From NCBI GenBank assembly GCA_964523105.1, contig CAZFZN010000013.1, positions 62,001 through 126,000 on the forward strand: a DNA stretch of 64,000 bases, in the 5' to 3' direction. The stretch's first letter is position 1, and every line of letters begins with the position of its first letter. The stretch comes from V1-33 sp964523105. Lineage in GTDB: Bacteria > Verrucomicrobiota > Verrucomicrobiia > Verrucomicrobiales > V1-33. The position numbers were made by a program, and so were the translations under genes. Shown here piece by piece: positions 14,708 through 22,712 of this stretch. Under the pieces are notes generated by a model, which made no database searches, was not told the origin of the DNA, and saw only the letters and a list, made by a program, of their open reading frames with translations.

Positions 14708-17146
14708 CTAGGGGCGAAGGGTGGCGGCGGCGGGCACGGGACGGTAGGAATCGGGGTCGCCGGGCTGGAAGCCGCCGCGTTTTTCGGGTGCGGTGCTCTT
14801 GTCCACTTCGACCCAGGTGCCGAGCTTTTTGAGATAGGCGACGAGGGCGATGGCTTCGCGGTCCGGATCCACCCAGGTTTGCTGGCCCTTGAGAATGTTG
14901 TGAATCTCCAGTGCCTGACGGCGGGCGTCGTCCTTGATTTCATCGGCGGTCATGGGCGGATAGGGCACGCCGAGGGTGCGCTGGGCGGCGATTTTCTTCG
15001 GCAGGCTCTCGATGTCGAACTTCTTGTCGAAGAGCCAGGGATAGGCCGGCATGGTCGAGTTCTCGTCCATGGCGCGCGGATCGCGGAGGTGAATGATCTG
15101 CCAGAGGTGGTCGCGCTTCGTTCCTTCGCGCGCGAGGTCCGGACCGGTGCGCTTGCTGCCCCACTGGAAGGGATGGTCGTAAATGCTTTCGCCGATGTGG
15201 CTGTAGTCGTCGGCGGGGCCGGTGCCGTAGCGGAGCACATCGGGCACCATTTGCCGGACCATCTGCGTGTGGCAGTTGTAGCAGCCTTCGCTGATGTAAA
15301 TGTCCCGGCCGCAGAGTTCGAGCGGGGTGTAGAGCGCCTGGAGCCGCTCCTCGACTTTGTCGCCGCGGTTCACGATGACCGTCGGGATGATCTGCAGCAG
15401 CCCGCCGATGGCGACTGCGATGAATGTCAGGACGGTGAAGGGCAGCCAGTTGTCGAGCAGCTTCTCATACCAGAAAGCCCACGCTTTGCCCGCCTTGCGG
15501 AAGACGGTGATGGCCTTGATGACCAGCGCCACACCGCCGAGCAGGGCACCGACGTTCGCGTAATTTGGCAGGAAGAACCACAGGCAGATCAGAATCACAC
15601 CGAGCACAGTGTAAACGATCGGATCGTTGAGGAAGACCTCTTTCCACGGCATGCGGTCGTGCTTTTTCGGCTCCACATAAACCTCCACCGAGCTGCCCAC
15701 CGGCGCGCCGGAGCGGATGGTGGCCCAGAGGTTCCAGATCATTATCAGATAGCCCGCCAGATAGAGTCCGCCGCCGAATGTGCGCGCGAGCATGAGCGGT
15801 TTGATGTTCCGCAGGGTTTCCACGAATTCATACTTCGGGCGCGTGCCGTCGGCGTTGAGTTCATTCAACTGCAGGCCCTGCGTGATGCCGCTGGCCCACA
15901 TCGCCGAGACGTAAAGCAGGATCCCGGTCAGGCCGATCCAGAAGTGCATGTTCGCGGCCGCGACCGAACGCAGCGGCTTGCCCCACAGCTTCGGAACCAT
16001 CCAGTAAAACATGCCCGCGGCCATGAATCCGTTCCAGCCGAGCGTGCCGGCGTGGACGTGGCCGATGGTCCAGTCAGTGTTGTGCGAAAGCGCATTCACC
16101 GCGCGGATGGAGAGCAGCGGCCCCTCGAAGGTGGCCATGCCGTAGAAGGTGATCGCCGCGACGAAGAACTTGATCACGGGATCGGTCCGCAACTTGTCCC
16201 ATGCGCCGCGGAGCGTGAGCAGGCCGTTGAGCATGCCGCCCCAGCTCGGCGCCCACAGCATCAGCGAGAACAGCATGCCGAGCATCTGCAGCCAGCGCGG
16301 CAGGCTGGTGTTCAGCAGGTGGTGCGGGCCGGCCCAGATGTAGATGAACACCAGCGACCAGAAGTGAATGATCGAAAGCTTGTAGCTGTACACCGGCCGC
16401 CCGCACGCCTTCGGCATGAAGTAATACATGATGCCGAGAATCGGAGTCGTCAGGAAGAAGGCCACGGCATTGTGTCCGTACCACCACTGCACCAGCGCGT
16501 CCTGCACGCCGGCGAAGACGGGATAACTGTGCGTCAGGCTCGTTGGCAGCGAGAGGTGATTGACGATATAGAGCATCGCCACGGTGACGATGGTGGCGAT
16601 GTAGAACCAAATGGCCACATAGAGGCTGGGCTCATTGCGCTTCTTCAGCGTCCAGAAAAAGTTCACCGCGAACACCACCCAGATCACCGCCACGGCGATA
16701 TTGATCGGCCAGATCAACTCCGCGTATTCCTTGCCGCGTGTCAGGCCGGCCGGCAGCGTGATGGCCGCGGCCACGATGATGAGCTGCCAGCCCCAGAAGT
16801 GAATGTTGGAGAGCAGGTCCGAGGCTGTGCGCGTTTTGCAGAGGCGCTGCGTCGAGTAGTAAATGCCGGCGAACATCATGTTCCCCACGAACGCGAATAT
16901 CGCGGCGTTGGTGTGCAGCGGACGCAGCCGGCCGAAGGTCAGGTATTGCAGGCCCTCCGACTTGATCGCGCCGAACGTGATCCACTCCAGGAACTTGCCG
17001 TTCATCTGCCAGAATGACAACTGCGTCGCGGCCAGCAGGCCGGCCAGCATCCCCACCAGTCCGAAGATGACGGAGGCAATGAGAAATCTCCGCACGGTGC
17101 GGTCGTCGTATTCGATGGTGGTTTTAACTGCGGCGGTGGCGTTCAT
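14708..17146 (-). CDS. ccoNO: Fused cbb3 oxidase subunits I and II (CcoN-CcoO)
   Basis: An 812-residue fusion of the catalytic heme-copper subunit and the membrane-anchored monoheme cytochrome c. The N-terminal 480 residues are CcoN, with about 12 membrane helices and the His-rich heme/copper sites (for example RPLHTNAAIFAF, WWYGHNAV, GPHHLLN, GHVHAG). The C-terminal part is CcoO, with a membrane helix, the heme motif CYNCHTQ and the distal TMPAYPWL region. The enzyme is a high-affinity terminal oxidase that reduces oxygen to water and pumps protons. The start ATG overlaps the ccoS stop as ATGA. Confidence 0.96.
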   Translation of the reverse strand: MNATAAVKTTIEYDDRTVRRFLIASVIFGLVGMLAGLLAATQLSFWQMNGKFLEWITFGAIKSEGLQYLTFGRLRPLHTNAAIFAFVGNMMFAGIYYSTQRLCKTRTASDLLSNIHFWGWQLIIVAAAITLPAGLTRGKEYAELIWPINIAVAVIWVVFAVNFFWTLKKRNEPSLYVAIWFYIATIVTVAMLYIVNHLSLPTSLTHSYPVFAGVQDALVQWWYGHNAVAFFLTTPILGIMYYFMPKACGRPVYSYKLSIIHFWSLVFIYIWAGPHHLLNTSLPRWLQMLGMLFSLMLWAPSWGGMLNGLLTLRGAWDKLRTDPVIKFFVAAITFYGMATFEGPLLSIRAVNALSHNTDWTIGHVHAGTLGWNGFMAAGMFYWMVPKLWGKPLRSVAAANMHFWIGLTGILLYVSAMWASGITQGLQLNELNADGTRPKYEFVETLRNIKPLMLARTFGGGLYLAGYLIMIWNLWATIRSGAPVGSSVEVYVEPKKHDRMPWKEVFLNDPIVYTVLGVILICLWFFLPNYANVGALLGGVALVIKAITVFRKAGKAWAFWYEKLLDNWLPFTVLTFIAVAIGGLLQIIPTVIVNRGDKVEERLQALYTPLELCGRDIYISEGCYNCHTQMVRQMVPDVLRYGTGPADDYSHIGESIYDHPFQWGSKRTGPDLAREGTKRDHLWQIIHLRDPRAMDENSTMPAYPWLFDKKFDIESLPKKIAAQRTLGVPYPPMTADEIKDDARRQALEIHNILKGQQTWVDPDREAIALVAYLKKLGTWVEVDKSTAPEKRGGFQPGDPDSYRPVPAAATLRP

Positions 17147-17319
17147 GATTGGGAGGGAAATTGTTTCGCGGGAGCGGCGGTCTGGTCGTCTTCGAGCGGC
17201 ATCAGCGACTCGCGTTCAGGTCCCGAGTCTCTGCGGCGCAGGTGGCTGAAGAGAAACGCCGCCACAAAGATGCCGGTGAGACAAAGACTGACGATGAGAG
17301 TGACAGAGAGGACGTTCAC
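17143..17319 (-). CDS. ccoS: cbb3 oxidase assembly protein CcoS-like (GTG start)
   Basis: A 58-residue protein: an N-terminal membrane helix (MNVLSVTLIVSLCLTGIFVA) followed by a soluble tail containing ESLMPLEDD. CcoS is needed for cofactor insertion in cbb3 oxidases. The GTG start at 17317-17319 is supported on both sides: it overlaps the upstream gene's stop as GTGA, and its own stop overlaps the ccoNO start as ATGA. Too short to be noticed in a simple length-filtered gene search. Confidence 0.8.
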   Translation of the reverse strand: MNVLSVTLIVSLCLTGIFVAAFLFSHLRRRDSGPERESLMPLEDDQTAAPAKQFPSQS

Positions 17320-18095
17320 AGAGCCCGGACGGTTCTAGACTGTGGAAATTGAACGACACGGCCGCCGCTGCTCTGCACGCTTTGCGATTCGCCGCGCAAA
17401 TCGTGCGCATGACGCCGCTGTCCCGCCCGCGCCCGTGCCGCCGCCCACTCCAGCACGGTATCGCCCACGATCTGCACCAGCGGGGCGTCGCCCATTTGAT
17501 CCAGGTTCAGCGTGAGATGGCAGAAGAGTCCGCACCCTTCGTTGCGCGGCCCGAAGGCCGCATTGAGGCAGTCCTCCTGACGCTGCGCCAGATCCGTCAG
17601 GGCCGTTTCCGCCTCCGGCGGTGACAGCCGCTGCCAGCGCGCCCAGCGCTGCAGCCGGTGCTCCAGGCTGCACTCGAACCAGACATGGAATGCATGCCCG
17701 AAATCCCGCGTCGCCCGGCACGCTCCCGGCATCATCACCACCGCTCCGCCGCGACGCGCGATCTGCCGCAGCAGCGTGATCGCCGCCTTGTATTTTTTGC
17801 GCGTCCCGCAGTCGTCCCCGGGACACGAGCAGCCGGAACACCCGTCCGCCGGCGCGAGGGCGCGGCCGTTCGTCGCCTGCAGCGGATGCGTCACCAGATC
17901 CAGCAGTTCCTCCGTCTCCAGCGCCTGCCACTCCTCCGTTTCGTCGTCGAGACTGGCCAAATACCCGCCCAGCTCGGCGGCGAAGCCCGGCGGCAGCGTC
18001 CCCGGACGGGCGTTGAGCGTCACAAACGGCCTCACCTGGCCGGCTGGCGCACGGCACAGCCACCGGTCGAACTGGGAAATAAGGGAAGCGGACAT
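17316..18095 (-). CDS. Cytidylate-kinase-like protein with a 4-Cys cluster
   Basis: A 259-residue protein, translationally coupled to ccoS by a GTGA overlap. From about residue 100 it follows the pattern of the cytidylate-kinase-like (Cytidylate_kin2) family: RRGGAVVMMPGACRATRD, then FHVWFECSLEHRLQRW, an ARWQRLSPPEAETAL linker, and a final GDTVLEWAAAR helix. The N-terminal P-loop position (VTLNARPGTLPPGF) lacks the G-x4-GK[ST] signature. A Cys cluster C86-x2-C89-x-C91-x4-C96 is inserted before the conserved core. Either a degenerate kinase or a metal/Fe-S binding protein; its placement suggests a role in oxidase assembly or regulation, which is inference. An upstream start at 18236 is possible. 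Confidence 0.65.
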   Translation of the reverse strand: MSASLISQFDRWLCRAPAGQVRPFVTLNARPGTLPPGFAAELGGYLASLDDETEEWQALETEELLDLVTHPLQATNGRALAPADGCSGCSCPGDDCGTRKKYKAAITLLRQIARRGGAVVMMPGACRATRDFGHAFHVWFECSLEHRLQRWARWQRLSPPEAETALTDLAQRQEDCLNAAFGPRNEGCGLFCHLTLNLDQMGDAPLVQIVGDTVLEWAAARARAGQRRHAHDLRGESQSVQSSGGRVVQFPQSRTVRAL

Positions 18096-18293
18096 GGCGG
18101 AACAATTTCGCTCCTTCCATGCCGCCGCCCGATTCCGTCTGCTCCGCAGTGCCTGGTATTGCCTGCGCAGATATTGAGCGTGCTCCCGCAGGCAGTGCCC
18201 GGCTGACTGAATAACCTCAGCGCCTTCTCTGGGCACCGCGGTTCCGCTTTCACTCCCGGCGGGGCGGCCCGGGCCTGGCCATTGGCCGGACCG

Positions 18294-19367
18294 TTACTTG
18301 ATCAGCTTGCTGTCAGCGCCGGCGCGTCCCCTGGCTGGTTCGTGGTGGGCGGGATTTCGCTGATGGCTTTTCAATTCGGCAAAGATGAGCCGGCCGGCAC
18401 TGGTTTGGAGCGCGGAGGAAACGGTGACGATGGCGGTGTGGCCGATGCGGCTGCGGGCGTGATTGACGACGATCATGGTGCCGTCGGGCAGGTAGCCGAC
18501 GGCCTGGTGGTCGTCCTTGCCTTCCTTGACCAGGACGAGTTCGAGTTCGTCGCCGGCATTGACGATGACGCGCATGGCCTGGGCGAGGTGATTGAGGTTC
18601 AAAACGGCGAGGCCCTGGAGCTGGGCGACGCGGCCGAGATTGGCGTCGTTGGTGAGGAGTTTGGCGTCGAGCGCTTTGGCGAGCTGGACGAGCTTGGTGT
18701 CCACAAGTTTTTCGTTGGGCTGATAGTCGTCGTGGATGGAAACCTCCAGGCCCGGGACCTTCTTGAGTTCCTCGAGGCACTCCAGACCGCGGCGGCCGCG
18801 GTCGCGTTTCACCGTTTCCATGCTGTCGGCGAGGACGTGGAGTTCATCGAGCACGAACCGGGGCACGATGAGCGTGCCGCCGATGAATCCGGTGGCGCAG
18901 ATGCCCGGCAGACGGCCGTCGATGATGATATTGGTGTCCACCAGCAGCGGCTGCTGAATGACGCCCTCGTTGCGGAAGCGGACGTAGGGGATGATGAGCG
19001 AGAATTCCTGACGGTTGCTGCGCAGGGCCAGCGCGGTGCCGAGATAGCCGAGCGCGAGATAGAGTCCTAGCTTGACCCAGTTGCTGCTCTTGCTCTCGAT
19101 GTTCTCCGTCCAGGGAATGTTGGTGATGAGCCATGCGCAGAAGATGCCGATCATGAGCCCGAAGGTGCCGGCGGAGAAACTGCGGATGGTCATGTTCCGC
19201 AGGAGGACATCGAGCCCGATGACGAGGGCGCCAAAGACCAGTCCGAGGCCGGCGGCGAGCGCGAGCCCGATATTCACCGTGCCGCTGGTGGAAAGCGACA
19301 TGCCGAAGAGCACGCTGCAAAGCAGAAAGACGGCGCGGACGGTTTGGATGAGAGTGCGGGGCGGCAT
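18294..19367 (-). CDS. Membrane-anchored PIN-TRAM domain protein
   Basis: A 357-residue protein resembling YacL-type PIN-TRAM proteins. It has four N-terminal membrane helices, a PIN domain starting at LVDTNIIIDGR with the further acidic residues LDELH and LTNDANLGR, and a C-terminal TRAM-like segment (AGDELELVLVKEG, QAVGYLPDGTMIVV). PIN domains are metal-dependent ribonucleases; the TRAM domain binds RNA. The start is the ATG at 19365-19367. A possible promoter, TTGGGA-N17-TTTATT, can be read on the minus strand about 55 nt upstream. Confidence 0.87.
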   Translation of the reverse strand: MPPRTLIQTVRAVFLLCSVLFGMSLSTSGTVNIGLALAAGLGLVFGALVIGLDVLLRNMTIRSFSAGTFGLMIGIFCAWLITNIPWTENIESKSSNWVKLGLYLALGYLGTALALRSNRQEFSLIIPYVRFRNEGVIQQPLLVDTNIIIDGRLPGICATGFIGGTLIVPRFVLDELHVLADSMETVKRDRGRRGLECLEELKKVPGLEVSIHDDYQPNEKLVDTKLVQLAKALDAKLLTNDANLGRVAQLQGLAVLNLNHLAQAMRVIVNAGDELELVLVKEGKDDHQAVGYLPDGTMIVVNHARSRIGHTAIVTVSSALQTSAGRLIFAELKSHQRNPAHHEPARGRAGADSKLIK

Positions 19368-19531
19368 GGGAGGCTGGTCGGTCCGGACCTGGAGAACCGG
19401 AGGAATGGAATGCAGCCAATAAACCGCGGCGGCGTGAAATTCCCAAGTGCAATTCTTAAAATCCGCTGCCGGGCCGCGGACGGGGCCGGTTGCAGCGCCG
19501 CCGGTGCGGGTGCATGCACGGCCTTTCTCCA

Positions 19532-20011
19532 ATGTTTCCGCTGCCCCGTTCCATTCCTGACATCGTGGCCTGCATGCTGCGCGTGGCGCTCGGCGGGCTT
19601 TTCGTGTGGACCGGATGGCAGAAGGCGCAGAATCCCATCGGGTTTCTCGACAATATCCGCAGCTTTCACCTGCTCGAAGACCCGTACGCCGCGTGGGTCG
19701 CGATGGGCCTGCCCTGGCTGGAAATCGCGGCCGGCATGGCGCTGGTGACGGGCCTCTTTCTGGAGGGCGGCCTCACGATGATCGCCGGCATGCTGGCCGT
19801 CTTTCTGTGGGCCATCCTGCACTCCCTGCAGCGCGGACTGGACATCAACTGCGGGTGTTTCGGAGGCAGCACGGAGGTGAGCGACTACCAGGAATTGATC
19901 ACCCGGGACGTGGTGCTGCTGATCGTGGCGCTCGCGCTTCTGGCGCACCGGTGGCTGCAGTACCGCCGTTCCTCCCGGGCTCCGCAGCCGGCACTGAGCA
20001 CTGAGCACTGA
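19532..20011 (+). CDS. DoxX/MauE-like membrane protein
   Basis: A 159-residue protein with four hydrophobic segments and the pattern of the DoxX/MauE family (VALGGLFVWTGWQKAQNPIGF, then DINCGCFGG). The CGC pair in the third loop is typical of the MauE-like branch linked to thiol redox chemistry. The start is taken as the ATG at 19532 (MFPLPRSIP); an in-frame ATG lies 18 bp upstream. The last 217 bp are duplicated exactly downstream of the transposase. The C-terminus (PALSTEH) is encoded by a 7-bp tandem repeat, GAGCACT. Confidence 0.82.
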   Translation: MFPLPRSIPDIVACMLRVALGGLFVWTGWQKAQNPIGFLDNIRSFHLLEDPYAAWVAMGLPWLEIAAGMALVTGLFLEGGLTMIAGMLAVFLWAILHSLQRGLDINCGCFGGSTEVSDYQELITRDVVLLIVALALLAHRWLQYRRSSRAPQPALSTEH

Positions 20012-20016
20012 GCACT
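19795..20016 (+). repeat. 222-bp perfect direct repeat, left copy (doxX 3' end)
   Basis: Identical by eye to 21571-21792. It covers the last 217 bp of the doxX-like gene and ends in a 7-bp tandem repeat (GAGCACT, just over three copies). The sequence diverges at 20017. The two copies are offset by 1,776 bp and enclose the transposase. Confidence 0.9.
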
Positions 20017-20361
20017 ACCGCGACGTGTGACGCACGCTGCTGAGCGATCCGGCGCTGGAGCGCATCCGGTAACACCCGCGGAAGACCGCCTCGTCCGCTT
20101 CCTGCTTCTGCTTTAGCACATGCTCCTGACTCGGGACGCCCTGACCTCAGGGCCGATCGGCGACATCGCCCATCTTGACAGGGATGTCCGGGAATTCATC
20201 TCCCGTCCGATCCCGTTCGCAGTTTGGAATGAAATCGCACGCTTCCAGCCGGCTCGATTTCGCAGGTTCATCGAGTCGCTTTTGTGAAGGACTCGAAATT
20301 CTACCGGGAGTGCGCACGGAAAGTGGCGGCTTAAATCAGTGGTGGCACACTTCTCGCGGGT
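20017..20361. other. Left flank of the transposase, no confident gene
   Basis: 345 bp between the left 222-bp repeat and the transposase stop. A 55-codon reading frame at 20120-20287 on the plus strand (starting MLLTRDALTSG) has no recognised relative and no clear ribosome binding site. The segment is absent from the right-hand copy of the repeat, so it belongs to the inserted unit. I see no obvious terminal hairpin. Confidence 0.5.
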
Positions 20362-21456
20362 TCATTGCCGCAACTGCCGCAGGCTGTAGAGGCCTTTCCA
20401 CGAGCGGCCGAGCGGTCGCGCGCCGGTCTGGCGGTTTTCGCGGCTGGCTCCAGCGACGACGTTTCGGTTTCGTGAGAACCATTCGTTGATGAATTCGCGG
20501 CTGCCGAAGATGACGCCTTGTGTGAAGTGTCTCATGCGCTGCAGCAGTTGCTCGCGACGGACGCCGGTTTCCTTTTCCAGACGCGCCTGCACTTTCGCAC
20601 TGACGCCGCGGCGGATGAGTTTTCCATCCTGACGTGTGCGCGGCCGTCCGGCGAGGCCGAGCATTTGCCGGTAGTGGACCAGCGCCGTGAGGTGCCGGCG
20701 TTTGCGCTGGGCCGCAGTTTCCACCGGTCGGGACGTGCTCCCGCACGTCCGTGACTTCTCTTGAATCGTCCGCCCATGCACCCGCTCTCCCGTGCGTCCG
20801 GTGACGCGCGCGAGTCCTTCCAGGGCCTCTATTTTTCCTGACATGGCCTCGGCGTAGCCGCTCCAGCGCCAGGCGCCGGGGTCGTCGGTTAGGCCGGCGC
20901 GCACAGGGTTGAGGTCGATGTAGGTGGCCATCATGCGCAGCGCGGTGTGTTCGTCTTGAACGATGGTGCTGCGGTAGCGGTCCTCCCAGAAGACGCCGAC
21001 GCGGCCGGTGCGTTTGTTATACCAGCGCGTGAACCGCTGCTTCACGCGCTTCATGTATTCGCTCAGGCTGAACATGGCGGCCGACTGCCGCTGGCGCCAG
21101 GCTTCGATGAGATCGTGCGCGCCGTTTTGCTGCCAGAGGTCGAGGTTCTTGCGAATCTGCCGCATTTGCTCCGCGCCGACGGCGGCTTCGAGACGGGTGA
21201 GGAGTTCGTCGAGCGTCGGTCCGGCGGTGCCGGCATCCGGCGGGGGCGGCACGCGCAGGAGCAGGTGGAAGTGGTTGCTCATGGTGCAGTGCGTGAGGAC
21301 TTCGATGCCGAGCAGCCGCGCGTAGGCGTGGAGCGTGCGGGTGAAGAATTCTTTCTCCTCGTCGCCGAGGGCGAATTCGCGACCCGCGACACGCGAGACG
21401 ACATGGAACACGCCGGTCTGGGAGCCGGTGTAGGGAAAGGGACGGGGTCGTGGCAT
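20362..21456 (-). CDS. Y1-type (HUH) transposase, REP-associated/IS200-like family
   Basis: A 364-residue single-strand transposase. The HUH motif is SNHFHLLLRVP and the conserved downstream segment is EDRYRSTIVQDE then ATYIDLNPVRAGL, which holds the region around the catalytic Tyr helix. A long C-terminal extension (RRHLTALVHYRQMLG, FGSREFINEWF) is typical of the large Verrucomicrobiota/Planctomycetes subgroup. These enzymes cut and join single-stranded DNA at hairpins. The start is the ATG at 21454-21456 (MPRPRPFPYTG); an earlier ATG at 21561 would start in the flank. The gene is inside 222-bp direct repeats. Confidence 0.88.
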   Translation of the reverse strand: MPRPRPFPYTGSQTGVFHVVSRVAGREFALGDEEKEFFTRTLHAYARLLGIEVLTHCTMSNHFHLLLRVPPPPDAGTAGPTLDELLTRLEAAVGAEQMRQIRKNLDLWQQNGAHDLIEAWRQRQSAAMFSLSEYMKRVKQRFTRWYNKRTGRVGVFWEDRYRSTIVQDEHTALRMMATYIDLNPVRAGLTDDPGAWRWSGYAEAMSGKIEALEGLARVTGRTGERVHGRTIQEKSRTCGSTSRPVETAAQRKRRHLTALVHYRQMLGLAGRPRTRQDGKLIRRGVSAKVQARLEKETGVRREQLLQRMRHFTQGVIFGSREFINEWFSRNRNVVAGASRENRQTGARPLGRSWKGLYSLRQLRQ

Positions 21457-21559
21457 AAGGCGTTGATAATGCGCGATGGACGGGACTCTGGGAGCTGGAG
21501 GGCTATGACGGCGGGGAGGAGGAAAGTCAACCGCCTTTCTTTGCAAGTTCCCTGGTAAC

Positions 21560-21787
21560 ATGCACTTTCAGGCCGTCTTTCTGTGGGCCATCCTGCACTC
21601 CCTGCAGCGCGGACTGGACATCAACTGCGGGTGTTTCGGAGGCAGCACGGAGGTGAGCGACTACCAGGAATTGATCACCCGGGACGTGGTGCTGCTGATC
21701 GTGGCGCTCGCGCTTCTGGCGCACCGGTGGCTGCAGTACCGCCGTTCCTCCCGGGCTCCGCAGCCGGCACTGAGCACTGAGCACTGA
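21560..21787 (+). pseudogene. Truncated second copy of the doxX-like gene 3' end
   Basis: A 75-codon fragment: MHFQA followed by the exact last 71 residues of the doxX-like protein. It has lost the first two membrane helices and has no plausible promoter. It is a by-product of the 222-bp duplication. Confidence 0.8.
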
Positions 21788-21792
21788 GCACT
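21571..21792 (+). repeat. 222-bp perfect direct repeat, right copy
   Basis: Identical to 19795-20016. Its last base is also the last base of the stop codon of the DUF1080 gene on the minus strand, so the duplication ended exactly against, or just inside, that gene. Confidence 0.9.
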
Positions 21793-22469
21793 CACTTCTC
21801 CTCCCGGAGGCGCGCGCCGCGGATCTGCACCTGACCCTTGTCGCGGCTGAGATTCTGAAAACCGATGCGCCCTTTGCGCGGGCGGTCCTTCACGGGCGGC
21901 GCTTTGGAGTTGTCGTGCCGCAGCACCTCCTCCTGATGCGTGCTCAGGTCGGTGTCGTGAATGGTTTTGCCGTTCATCACGACGGTGAGTTTCGCGCCTT
22001 TGAGCGTGACGCGGACTTGGTTCCACTCCTCCGGCTTATAGACCTGCTCTGCGGGGGCGATGGCGCGATAGATGCCACCGGTGAGTTCGGAGGGTTTGGC
22101 GGCGGTGTTGTAGCGGTAGTCGGCCATCTGCATTTCCATGCCGTCGAACGCCGGATCACCTTTGTCAGGCGCGCGCAGGGCCAGCCCGCTGTTGCCGGTG
22201 GGGCCGAGTTTGAATTCGTACTCGAGCGTGAAGTCGCCGTATTCCTTTTCGCTGAGAAACCAGCACCCGCGGTCGCCGCTGCTGGTGAGCACGCCGTCTT
22301 TGACCGTCCACGCGGGCGCACCCTCCGCCGGCTTACTCACGTCCGCCCAGTGGCGCACCACCCAGCCGGCGGGCGCGCCGTCTTTGGCAAAGAGAGGAGC
22401 GAAGCCGTCGTCATCAGCCGCGTGGATCAGGCTGGTGCAGGCAAGGAGGCAGAGCACGGGAGTTTTCAT
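21792..22469 (-). CDS. DUF1080 (3-keto-disaccharide hydrolase-like) secreted protein
   Basis: A 225-residue protein with a signal peptide (MKTPVLCLLACTSLIHA) and a concanavalin-like jelly roll of the DUF1080 family: FAPLFAKDGAPAGW, WTVKDGVLTSSG, FTLEYEFKLG, GNSGLALRAP, EWNQVRVTLKGAKLTVVMNG and a final GRIGFQ. Members act on glycans, including 3-keto-glycosides. The start is the ATG at 22467-22469; the frame stays open much further upstream but that part is antisense to the secreted genes at 22.7-24.2 kb. Confidence 0.88.
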   Translation of the reverse strand: MKTPVLCLLACTSLIHAADDDGFAPLFAKDGAPAGWVVRHWADVSKPAEGAPAWTVKDGVLTSSGDRGCWFLSEKEYGDFTLEYEFKLGPTGNSGLALRAPDKGDPAFDGMEMQMADYRYNTAAKPSELTGGIYRAIAPAEQVYKPEEWNQVRVTLKGAKLTVVMNGKTIHDTDLSTHQEEVLRHDNSKAPPVKDRPRKGRIGFQNLSRDKGQVQIRGARLREEK

Positions 22470-22603
22470 AAGACCGGCAGCGGAGCAGATTCCGGAGCGA
22501 ATGGGAAGTCCGCAAGAATGGGTGCGCCGGGACCGCTCCACCGGCACGGTGCGCCGTGTTTCCTGACAAAAGTTCACGGGCGGATACCCGGGGGAGTTTT
22601 TGT

Positions 22604-22633
22604 TTGACGTTCCCGCGGCGGCCTGACTAGAAT
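22604..22633 (+). promoter_or_regulatory. Sigma70-type promoter for the cohesin-like gene
   Basis: TTGACG at 22604-22609 and TAGAAT at 22628-22633 with an 18-bp spacer. Five of six bases match the consensus at -35. It lies about 80 nt upstream of the start at 22713. Both boxes are seen; activity is inferred. Confidence 0.55.
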
Positions 22634-22712
22634 CCCGCCGGTCTCCCGCAACCCAGGGCGCGGCATCCGGTTCAGGCAGGAACGGACGGTCCGCGGCCGA
22701 CCCGTGTTCGCC

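Noticed and set aside
20120..20287. 55-codon plus-strand frame left of the transposase
   Set aside because: No ribosome binding site, no family and no comparison available; kept only as part of the flank description.
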